Origin: Alligator mississippiensis
Taxonomy: Eukaryota; Chordata; Crocodylia; Alligatoridae
Length of the DNA stretch: 64,000 nucleotides
Assembly: GCF_030867095.1 (NCBI RefSeq)
Contig: NC_081824.1
Coordinates: forward strand, 239,408,719-239,472,718
Direction of reading: 5' to 3'
The notes under the pieces were generated by a model that worked only from the letters and a program-made list of their open reading frames with translations, was not told where the DNA came from and ran no database searches. This document shows, one piece after another, positions 35,126-45,029 of the stretch. Within the stretch, counting starts at the first letter, position 1. Each line of letters opens with the position of its first letter. Made by a program: the position numbers and the translations under genes.

Positions 35126-35380
35126 CAGTGGGGGCGAACTTTTTTGGCAGATGTGCCTCAAATTAGCCCTGAACCCTTTCTAAGTGCCACCCTCCTTCCC
35201 CTGCTTGATCTGCTGCTCTGCTGTCTGCTCCCTACCCTGTATTCCCTGCCCAGTCTTCTGCTGTTTTCTAGTCTCTGATCTGCCACTATGCTGCTTGTCC
35301 CCTTCACCACCTGTAGTATGCCACATGCGCAGCCTGCCTGCATCGTGTATGGCACATGTGCCATAGGTTGGCCACCCCTG
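35126..35380. mobile_element. Short hAT element
   Basis: Ends cagtgggggcgaac and ggttggccacccctg are hAT-type inverted repeats; flanks ctctatca (35118-35125) and ctctagtg (35381-35388) share the first five of eight bases. The 255-bp body is CT-rich and non-coding. Confidence 0.75.
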
Positions 35381-35616
35381 CTCTAGTGAATATATGTTTG
35401 TTTACATATGGAATTGAACATTTGAAGTGGAGTTCCTAGAGAGTGTAGTGTTTATATTGTCAACCATTTTCTGATAAGATCCGAGCTAAGATCTCCAGGT
35501 CTAAAGCAGCATATAAAAGGTTGGTATAATGGAAAGTAAGTTTTCAGGTTTGAATGGCCTGAGTTGTCTCTTCCTCACAATGTCTGAACTGTGATTATCA
35601 CTGAATTAATGTACTT

Positions 35617-36098
35617 CAGGGGTGCTCAACCCACAGCCTGCAGATCAAATCTGGGTTGTAGAGTCATAGCATCTGGCTTGCAGGGATCCCCATGGGTTGA
35701 CAAATTTGGTGTCAGGGGTGTGGTAGAAGCTCCATGTGCCTTGATCCAGCCCCACCTGGGCCATTGCCGTGAGGCCACATCAGGCCCCAGGCTTGCCCCT
35801 CCATGGGGCTGGATCAAGCCACTCTGCCCCTGCACATCAGGATTGGCGCTGCTCTGCCCTCACCCCCTCTCCATACGTCCAGATTGGGACTAGGTCATTC
35901 TCACCCCCTGCATGTCCAGCTCAGGGCTGAACTGTTCTCTGCCCCCTCATCTGGCTGGATCAGGGCCGGTCTGTGCAGATCAGACCCCTACTGTGCCCAT
36001 TCCATGTGCCAAATCGAGCCGAGTGGCTGGATCCTGCCTGCCAATGGACCTGACACTGTCCATCCAGCCAGCTGAGTGAAGAGGTTGGGTACCACTTG
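35617..36098. mobile_element. Probable hAT element
   Basis: The left end caggggtgctcaaccc and the right end gaggttgggtaccacttg are imperfect inverted repeats, with the internal tgcagatcaaatctgg subterminal block seen in related elements. A clear 8-bp duplication is lacking, so the outer borders may be a few bases off. Confidence 0.6.
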
Positions 36099-36106
36099 TC
36101 CATGAG

Positions 36107-38022
36107 TGGTAGCATTACTTCTGGTTGTGATCCAGACACAGATGAAAGATTGGGTGGGATGAATCAACTATTAGATGGAAGGACCCCCCAAAATATGCTT
36201 CTCTTGCTTGAAGTATTATTTCTGATGCTTGTAAGTGGCCTTCCCTCTGAGTATTGTGCAAGTTTCCTGGAGTGGTGTTGTGAGGGGATGTTGTACTGCT
36301 GCAGGAGCTGTCTATGGAGTGAGACAGGTTATTCTATGGATCTAGCAGTCACTTACTGTCCTGAATAGTTAAATAACTGCTGTGTTTCATACCCAGAAGT
36401 TGGTGGAATCTCTGTGGTGGGTCAAGTGGTGCTTCCTTTGTACAGTTTAACATATTAAGACTTAGGAGATTCTGGAGGTTAGAAGTTTGCCTGTACGATA
36501 GTTAATAGAAAGTGAATATTTTGAAATGGACTTATTTGTGTTTTTATTTCTTCTTTATTTTCTAAGTTGGTTTTCTTATATCTAGTTTAATCCACTATCC
36601 CACCACTTTTGCTTTATTTCACTGTCTTCTGCCAGGGAATAGAGAGAATTGTATCCCATGCCAGCTATTCCTATCTGCTATCTGAAATGTTATTTTGGCA
36701 AATCAGTATCTTGGGGCGTATGTGTTTTAATGTAGAGTTAATACGGACATACAGCATTTCTAGTCAGGCAGTGCTGAGGGAGTCAATTGACTTCATAGCT
36801 CTTTAAAATCTACCTTAGCCCTTCTAAACTCTTCATTCAGTGGTTGATTACAGCCCTCGCTTCTTGTAATGGTCTTGATGTTCTGCCAAGCAGGCTATCC
36901 TTTGTTCTGCAATTCTGCTGTCTGTTAGCTACTCCTGGTAAAGAATCTCCTATTTCACAGGCTTGAAGATTGCTTTTAACTCATTCCATATTTGTTTTTG
37001 CTTGGATCTGAATAATACAGCCCTAGGCTGCTAGCATATTAATAAAGCTTCCAGTTTATTTTTAACTGCAGAAAAATGTGTGTTTTTATATGTGATAATA
37101 TACTTCAACATCTACACCCCCCTTTTCAAAATTCTAGATCTGTCCATGCCCCTGGCCTAAAGGGTACCAGCATACTTTACAAACTTAAACTGTAATTATT
37201 GCTGAGGTGCTTGGACTATGTAAAATTAACAAAAGTATCCACATCCCACTAGGCTCCAAATAACTTATTCAGAGAATCATACTTGTTGTCTAGCTCAGAG
37301 TTGGTTAAGAAACCAGCATTTCACTTCATTCAGCTATAGTCATGAAACTGACTAGTTTGATCCTTTACCATCTGGATACAGTAGAGGATGATACTTTTTC
37401 ATAAGCTCACTGGATAGTGTCCAGAAAATAATATATTTTGTCCATCAAAAGAGCCAAATTGTTTGTTGTTTTTTGGATCATGAGACTTACTGGAAGGAGA
37501 TCAGAATTGCCAGAATCTCTGTGTTTTCTGTCATTTCCCTTTCCACATTCATTCATAGTCCAAAATGCACTTGTGACTAAAATCCTAGAATCTCAGTAAA
37601 TGAGGTTCCTATCCAGGCATATTACCTGAAGCGATCTTGGTGGTTAGTGTTTGTGCAACTTCCTATAATTTTCCTTTTACTTCCATTCATAATCTCTTTG
37701 AGTCACAGTCAAGTTTCATACTATGATCATTTCAGTCTCCACCTCATAGTGTCACTTTAGCCATTCAACTTAAACAGAAAGAATCCAGCTAATGTGCAGA
37801 ATGTTCTTATTAGCAGAACCTTTCCTACTATTAGAAATGCTTACCTGGTTAAGTAGAAGTTGTTTCCAAGACAGGCCAGCCATCATTAACTATCTCCTTC
37901 CAAGGCGCAGATCTGAGAGTACCTACTAAAATAAAATAATTTTGGACTTTGTAAGGTTACTGAATGTTACTAATGACCATTTCTATCATTTACCCTCCCA
38001 TTCATGTAACATCCTGTATTTT
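36107..38022. other. Intron-like AT-rich DNA
   Basis: No convincing exon or repeat. The frame 36609-36806 follows a possible acceptor (cttctgccag, 36636) but has no matching donor or domain. Confidence 0.4.
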
Positions 38023-38028
38023 GTTCAG

Positions 38029-38832
38029 TGTTCGGGCAGGAAGATTTTACTCCTTCTCAGCACGCTTGTGTGCGGGCCGGGTCGGACCCCGGGCCCTTTT
38101 CGATGCTCTGCACGCGGGCTGTGGCCAGCAGCCCGGGCAGGCCGGGTCGGAGAGGGTGGGCGCCGAGCTAGAATTAGGCACAGACGCTTAACGGTTGATT
38201 TTAAGATTGTTTACTTACACCGAGTTGGTCGCGGTACAGGCTGAGAACTTGCTTGAGTTGCGGTTACAACAGAAAACACGAACAATCACGTGGAGTTTGC
38301 TAGGCTCCACGCAGACAGAACTCCGGATGTCCAGGACAAGCGCGCATAAAACTCGTCGGTACGTCTTATAGAAGGTTCCGTTCGAAGACGGGAAGAGGTG
38401 GGCGGTGGATCAGGCTGCCAAACTCCTCTGAGCAACACACAGGGTTTCTATTACCCTGCCGCGCACACCCAGAGTCCCCACGAGATGGATGTGGAGTCCT
38501 CTTCGGCTTGGGCGGAAACTGCTCAAGCCTCTTATTTGGCTAGCAGGCCAATCGCTAGCCGCCACGTGGGAATAATTTAGCACTAGCCAATTGCGGGGCA
38601 CAAATTTGCATGCGAAGAGCGGGAACTCCTTTGCATCGTGCATTTCTGTGTTACAAAGGGAAATGCACCCTGCAAAGACAACTGCAAAGTGGCGGGAACT
38701 CTCTCCTTTGCACGCGGGTTCTCTGTGCAGCAGAACTCCACCATGCAATGAAGCTGTAAACCCACGGGGATAATTCTTAGTGCCGAAGCACACACAAAAA
38801 ATCAGACCTTTGGGTCATGACAGCTTGTAACA
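38029..38832 (-). mobile_element. Candidate solo LTR, minus orientation
   Basis: An abruptly GC-rich 804-bp block with frequent CpG runs, on the minus strand, from tgttacaagctgtcatgaccc to ctgcccgaaca, giving TG...CA ends. A TATA-like ctataagacg lies on the minus strand at about 38365-38375, upstream CCAAT-type words at about 38548 and 38586, and no coding region. This matches a retroviral-type promoter LTR. The flanks gttcag and gttaca share only gtt, so no target duplication is shown and a CpG-rich host regulatory element remains possible. Confidence 0.45.
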
Positions 38833-38974
38833 GTTACAAAATTATCCTCTTAATCTGGGACAGCACTGGCCCAATACAGCACAACATTACATCTTGGGGA
38901 ACCAAGGATCACACCTAAACTAGGATCTGCCCTTGGGGTGAAAAGGGCACATAGAAGTCCTACTTAAAGAACTA

Positions 38975-39393
38975 CAGGTCAGTCACATCTTACTTGGGGG
39001 TTGGGTGCTAAAGTCAGTGCGTAAGGTGAAAATCGCGTAAGGCGAAAATCGGTGACTATACGCGGGGTGGGTGGGGGGGCGGGCTTGAGTTTGCACACGG
39101 CTCTGTGCTTAGAGCTGTGCGGCCGGCGGCAGCAGCACAGCACGGGGTGATGGTGGAGATGGCTGCGTGCCACCCGGCCACCACCATGCTGCCACTGCTG
39201 CCTAGCGGCCGGCCACGCAGCTCTGGGCACGGCTCCGTGGCGACAGTGGGAGGTTTTGGAGGCAGTGGCTGTCACCGCCATAATGGGCCTCCAGGTAAGC
39301 AGCAGCGTCGCATGCAAGCTCAAGCCCCGCCCCCCCACCCTGCATATAGTTGAATTCGTGCACGTTAAACGCGCGTATGATGCGACTGATCTA
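38975..39393. mobile_element. pogo/Tigger-like non-autonomous element
   Basis: Inverted ends caggtcagtcacatc and gatgcgactgatcta lie between TA dinucleotides (38973-38974, 39394-39395). The inverted similarity continues inward for ~80 bp through the gactatacgcggggtggg and caccctgcatatagt segments. The TA duplication and CAGTCA-type end point to the Tc1/mariner/pogo group. The interior is GC-rich and non-coding. Confidence 0.65.
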
Positions 39394-39462
39394 TATTTAT
39401 AAGCATTATTTACAACAGACACTGAGTCTCCCAAAGTGCTTTCAACAGATCCAGGAATTTGG

Positions 39463-39720
39463 CAGTGGTGGCCATTGATTTCCTCCTCCCCCCCCCACCA
39501 AATTTCGGGCCACACCTTCTAACCCCCCCGCCTCCCCCCATGAGGTCAGGTCGAGTTGAGTCGTGCCCCTTCCCCCCCCCCCCCTTCCTTTCTGGATCAC
39601 TGCTGGGCCATTCCTCCTTTTCCTACAGAGCTGGGTCAAGCTTGTTTCCCTGAAGGGCCATGTTGTGATCATTGGGCACTGCCTATCTGGCCCGCTGAGG
39701 AAAAATATTGAGCACTACTG
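39463..39720. mobile_element. Probable short hAT element
   Basis: cagtggtggccattgatttcctcc at the left pairs with the inverse of aaaaatattgagcactactg at the right. The 258-bp body contains C runs and a ggcccgctgagg block near the right end. The flanking 8-mers do not match, so the insertion is old or the border is shifted. Confidence 0.5.
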
Positions 39721-39728
39721 GTTAAGAC

Positions 39729-40530
39729 CATTAAAATTTATTGTGGAGGGATTCATGTTGATTTAAAGTCAGTTTAGTTAAGGAATGCTGTTCCTTCTAA
39801 GGAATAGGAAGTTGTGGAGTTTTCTTGTGATGGGCACTCTTTACTAGGAAATATTGTGACACCCAATTCATTTCACACAGGTCTCAGAACAGCCGTTGAC
39901 TCTACCTGAGCTGGATTTGAGCCAGAGACCCTGAAGTGCATGTTTTTAAACAACTGTATCAGTCCAGGCTTCATGTAAATAGTAGCTAACTTTCCCTTCT
40001 CTAGGTGATTACCAAAGAGAATAAACAATAAAAACCCATATATTTTAGCTTCTAAAACTTCCAAATAACAGAGTTGTTAAAAACAAAAATGTGATTTAAA
40101 AATCCCACTGACTGTAACTTGTTATTCTTTGTTTATATTCCTTTGGGCCAGCCTCGGTAACATGCAGCTACAAACTCAAACAAAAAGTATAGTAGAATAA
40201 AAGAAACTCTTCTCCTAGAGCTAGAAAAGGAGAAATATAGATCATATGTTCATATGGTATTTGGATACTGTTATAATCAAAATATGAAAATGTAGCCAAT
40301 TTCTTCAGTAGGAAGGAATAAAGAAATGTGGAGTCTTCTACTTTTCTAAAAGGAGACTGGGAATATCTAACAGATGAAACACTGTAGTTCAGAGAAGAGC
40401 AAAAGAAAGCTTACAAAATGCTGACAGCTAATCTTTTGAATATTCAAAAGCCTTTATTCTGTATTGTTAATAAATATAACAAGTTTGTTGTCTCTGTTAT
40501 AGTGGACCTGGTGTTTATTCCTTGCTTTTC
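39729..40530. other. Unassigned intron-like DNA
   Basis: AT-rich, without recognisable feature. A tRNA-SINE-like gagctggatttgagcc occurs at 39909-39924. Confidence 0.35.
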
Positions 40531-40538
40531 TTTTTTAG

Positions 40539-40625
40539 AAACAAATCAGACATGCTTCCATGAGTTTTACTGTGTGCAAAGAACTGGAGGCTTCTTCTTT
40601 TTCTGAAGATAGAACATGCAAGGCT
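40539..40625 (+). CDS. Weak candidate third coding exon
   Basis: A strong pyrimidine tract and acceptor (cttgcttttcttttttag) precede 87 bp that are open in phase 0 (29 codons, including MSFTVCKELEASSFSEDR), followed by a gtgagt donor. Both splice sites are near consensus, and the phase agrees with the two upstream candidate exons at 23224 and 24284. It is 16 kb from them and the peptide was not recognised, so it may be a cryptic pair of splice sites. Confidence 0.28.
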
Positions 40626-41016
40626 GTGAGTATTAAATACTAAGCCACATTTCCATGTTCTCAAAGATTGTGTCAAGTTTAAAACACTAAATGGTTTAAT
40701 TATCAATTATGTCCCATAATGAAGTTTTTATAATCTCTTCCCCAAAGTCTGTCCAATTAGAACAGAATCAAATCAACCCTCATTATTCATTATTTTTCCC
40801 CACCTGGAAACCACTGACTTTTTTTCCCCCCCCCCCTTTGGCCTTGTTTGTGCTTGATACTGTTTTAACTCTATTTGTGTAGTTTAAAGCAGGCTACCCC
40901 CTTATGGATATAGATATGCTTGTATGAAGATGTGTTGTATTAGTGTGATTATTCCCATATGGGAATGAGAGTAACTCCCTTATACTAGTTACTGAAGTGG
41001 AGTACAGCATGTAAGA

Positions 41017-41269
41017 CAGTGGTTCGCAAACTTTTTTGACTTAAGGCATCTTTTGGAAAATGCCAGCTCTCAGTTCTCACTCATTTTTTACTATAGAAAG
41101 ATAATAGAGCAATTCTGTTGCAAAGTCATCAGAAAGACCACATCCGGTCAGAATGTTTGTGACACAATAGATTCTTATTTCAAAACTCTGGATTAATTTT
41201 GTGAATTGTGTTAGTGTTTGTACAGTATCTTTTAAAAGGATCTCATGGTGTCCTGGCTGAGAACCATTG
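41017..41269. mobile_element. Short hAT element
   Basis: Ends cagtggttcgcaaac and ggctgagaaccattg are inverted repeats of the same family as the copy at 24027. Flanks atgtaaga (41009-41016) and gtttaagg (41270-41277) agree at 5 of 8 positions. 253 bp, non-coding. Confidence 0.7.
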
Positions 41270-41277
41270 GTTTAAGG

Positions 41278-42479
41278 CTTCCCTGCCCTCTCCTTTGCTT
41301 TCACCAGCTGATAGAGATTCTCTCACAGCCTACTGGTTACCTCTTTTCTTCTCCTTGCAGGGCTTGTGGAACCAAAGGCCAGGAGGGTAGACCTGGTAGC
41401 TTAGTGGCAGCAAAACTTCTTGGGCTCCATCATGTCTCCATCATTGTTTGTTGTGGAAGTGGTGTCAATGTAAATTAAGTACCTCAGATCTCTATTAACT
41501 CAGAATTAAGATAGACAGGCAGTGTCTTGTACTGCAAAAGGAAATGCAGTTAATGTACATATCAGCCTTGCTGCATATCTCTACCCTCTGAGTGATGCTT
41601 CAGCACCCCAATCAGGCAACATAGCAGACTTAATCAGTGTTTCTCAAACTGAGATATGCAATTAACTTCTTTTGCAGGGCCACAAGAAAAAAGAAGGGGA
41701 GAAAAGGAGGGAAAAAAATAAAATTAAAACCTTTACAGTATCTTTTAGGTTGTTGGAGAGGATACAATGTAGTTGTAATGATTAAGATGATCCTTTTTTC
41801 TTATCCGTCACATGGATATGGACGGAGTACTGTATTTACTTGAATAGAAGATGACTCTGATTATAAGATGACTCCCCCAATAAGTAGATTCCATATGTGG
41901 AAAATGTATAAATGTATTACAGTTTTCTAGTTAGAGAATCAAATTACTGGGGTTTTGCTTTGAATTTGTTCCCCTCCCATTGCTACAATAGGGAAAGTAA
42001 ATCTGGGGGATGAGGTAGTTCTTTGCCCTCTGCTTCCCTCCAACTTTTTCCTCTGGCAGTCCCTTCCCCATCTCGTTACTGCCAGATCCTGCTCTTCCTG
42101 AGCATATGGAAGTGAAGAACAAATTTGAAGATCCTTGGAATTAAACATAGTTTTAACTATTATCATATAGTACCCATAAACTGAATTAATCAAGAATTGA
42201 TGCATCTTACCTTTTTTTTTAAACTGCAGCAGGGTTTAGCACAGGCATTCCATAAACACACTTCTGAGCAGCACTTTGGCACCTCTTTACATGTAGTATG
42301 ACCTTTTTTTCTTTTTTTTTAAATATATATCCTCTCTATATAAAAAATGATATACATCTACACTCTGAGTATTATTCCACAAAGAAAAACCATAACCTTT
42401 TACAAAAACTGCACCCGTGCGCCCATTCAAAGGCCTGCTGGCCACCTGGACCTATTAGAATATCTGCACTGCGCACCAC
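41278..42479. other. Unassigned DNA with transposon-like termini
   Basis: A hAT-like left end (cagtgtttctcaaactgag) begins at about 41637. At 41828 tactgtatttacttgaatag followed by agatgactctgattataag resembles the terminus of a widespread vertebrate DNA element. Neither has a matching right end. 42290-42420 is AT-rich. Confidence 0.35.
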
Positions 42480-42639
42480 ACACCCACAAAAACTCTGGTC
42501 TCTCAAAGCAGGCAACACCTTCCTTTGATCCCCATCCTGCTTGTGGGGTCACAGACTCAGTTTATCTGTCGTCCATGTCGCTGTTGCTCCAGGCCCCGCT
42601 GGAGGACCTGCTGCTGCTGTCGCTATTGCTGTCCTCAGT

Positions 42640-44110
42640 TTAATTTATCTCTTCCTCACTGTCACTGCCCCCCTTCTCTGCTAGGGGTAAGTTGGAAGAG
42701 CCTACGCCATGTGTCTCTGTGCCAGGTGGCTTTGGCCGCCTCCTCTCCATCTTCTGCTACCAATTTCTGGTAGTAGGTCTGGAGTTTACTCAGAGCCATT
42801 TTCACACAGTCTACCACCTCTACGTCCATGTTTCTATACAACAAGAGGTTCCTGGCTTTCCACAGGGTGCTCCTGAAGCACTACGCAAACTGGTCGAAAA
42901 GGGCCGACAGGCTCCTTTAGTGTTTGGTGAAGAGCCAGTACAGTGCCGCTTCTCTGGTTAGTTGGTTGATGCTGGTCACCGCTTAGCAGAGCTGCTTCAC
43001 CCTGTTCCATACCTCTTTGGCACAGGTGCAGAGCCAGAGGAGGTGGTTGATTGTCTCGGTGGCTCCGTGGAAGTTGGTCTCCCCAGCTGTCCCTCCCTAT
43101 ACTTCCAGGCCCTCACTGGCAGGGCTTGGTGGGCTATCAGCCTGTTCAGGTACCTGTGATCTTTGCACAGGTTCTTGTGGTCGATGTGCTCCCACATGGC
43201 CTGGCACGCATTGCCCAGGAGCAGGGCCACAGGTGATGTGATGTCCCTCAGCTTCACCGTCTCCTGGATCTTCTTGTAGTTGCTCATGGGCACACAGCCT
43301 ATGCTCTGCAGGCTGTACAAACTGTGGCACTGGTTTAGAATCTCATACAACCACAGTGAGCCCATGATCCACGGTCTGTGGTTGGTCAGGGTGATCACCC
43401 CCTAGTGTCTCAGGATGTGCCCTGCAAAATACCTCACCAAGCAGGCGGTTTTGGATTTCATGCTTGTTGCCATCTTGCAGATCTGGCTCATGTACTTGGC
43501 CCACAGGAACAGGAAGATGTCTGGCATGCCCCTGCCCCCAGCCTTCTTGTCCTTGTACAAGGTCTTCCTGGTGACCTTTTCCCATCTGGAACCCCAGAAG
43601 GACATGCACACGTCCCTCTGGATCCTGTGGGTGACATGCTCGGAAGGGGGGAAGACCAGTGTGGTGTACACAAGCACCAGTAACAACAACACCTTCACAA
43701 GCGCAATGCACCCCCACCATAGAAAGGGAGTGCATGCACTACAGCCCAAGTCTCTGCTTTACCTTTGCCTCTAGCTTCTCCCATGCTGGCCTGCCCCTGA
43801 GCTTGTGGTTGAAATCTGTGCTGAGGATCCTGACCCCCTCGCAGGGGACAGAGACCCCCGGGGACTCCAGGTCCCCAAGCTCACCCACGGCAAGGCAGGT
43901 GCTCTTGCTGACATTGAGCTTGGCCCCCATCGCTGCCTCGTATACCTGCGTGTGCCACAGGGATCTCTCTCCTGACCACTTGTTCTGGCACAGGATGTTC
44001 AAGTTATTCATGTAGGCCAGGACCTTAACCTCTCGGTTGCTGCTACCCAGAATGTGGACTCCACGGATCCCTGAGTCCTGCTTCAGGTGCTGGGCCAGGT
44101 CCTGGTCCTC
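42640..44110 (-). pseudogene. Tx1-like ORF2: reverse transcriptase (second half) and C-terminus
   Basis: The minus frame 44131-43739 carries QDSGIRGVHI and VKVLAYMNNLNILCQ. The last is RT motif C with the catalytic YADD changed to YMNN. KLNVSKSTCLAVG follows. Next comes SFWGSRWEKVTRKTLYKDKKAGG-type sequence (43749-43402), a hallmark of Tx1 C-termini, with GMPDIFLFLWAKYMS. Later blocks continue to about 42650 (WRRLFQL). Motifs upstream of QDSGIRG, including motifs A and B, are absent: the sequence jumps straight from the end of the endonuclease. The lost aspartates and missing palm mean no activity. Confidence 0.85.
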
Positions 44111-44960
44111 TCTTTCACACTGGCCCACCACTTGGTCTCATTCTGGTACAGGTCCCAGAGATTCCTCCAGCCTGTGTAGTACTCTCTGTAGCTGCACCTG
44201 GTCCGCTTGTCTTCCAGGAGACTGGTGTTCAGCTTCCACACTCCTCTGCCTCTTTCCAGCTGTCCCCCCAGGTTGACCCAGAGGGTGAGGAGGCAGTGGT
44301 CCAAGAAGCACATGGGTGTACAGCGGGCCTTCTCTGCTTTCCATCCCATGGGGAGGAAGACAAAGTTGATTCTGGACTTGGTGCTGCCCACGGGCTCCAC
44401 TCAGGTGAAGTGTCCCCTGGGTGCCTTTGGCTGCATCCATTAGGCCATGATCCCAGACAAGCTGCTTCAGCTACCTGGACAATCTGTCCATGCCCATCCT
44501 GCTGACTTTGCTAACCCTGTCCTCCTTGCTGATGATGACCCCCGGGTGGCCGGTGGGCATCGTGATGGCCACTTTCCAGGAACAGGCCTCTGGCCTCTCT
44601 ATTGGCTGGTGCATACACTGTCCGCAGTTCAAAAGCAGTACCATGCGTCTCCAGGGTGGCTTGTAGCAGCCTGCCTGCAACAATCTCTTTGTGCTGCAGG
44701 GGGCTCATGGTGTCTCCTTTCAGCAGGATTGAGACACAGCGGCTTTATCCGCTGAGCCAGAGCACATGGCTGGGCTATGTGACTAGCGTTTGGAGAGCAA
44801 AGCCCTGCTTGTCTGGCTGGAAAGTCCACATTCCTGCACTGCCTCTATTTGTTCCAGGGTTTGCAGCACCTGGTCCCACTTGCCTCATCCTGTCAGGCTT
44901 CTGACATTCATAGACGCAATTTTCATGCTTCCCATGGCACTGGCTGCTTGCAGGGGCTGG
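44111..44960 (-). pseudogene. Tx1-like ORF2: AP endonuclease
   Basis: Pieces in two minus-strand frames cover the endonuclease fold. The N-terminal strand lies near 44900 (CGLSSQTSRALLS region). A FELRTVYAPANREARGLF block follows at 44708-44560 (the VYAP and ER..F signature). SRINFVFLP and FLDHCLLTLWVNL follow at about 44390-44270; the last resembles the catalytic SDH motif with Ser changed to Leu. The conserved WKLNTSLL block of the linker is at about 44250-44220. Frameshifts separate the parts. The domain would nick the genomic target during retrotransposition. Confidence 0.8.
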
Positions 44961-45029
44961 GTTGGTGCAGGTAGCTTGTACTTTCAGTTTCTGATTCCCT
45001 GCTCCAGTCTCCATCCTGCTCCACTTGTG

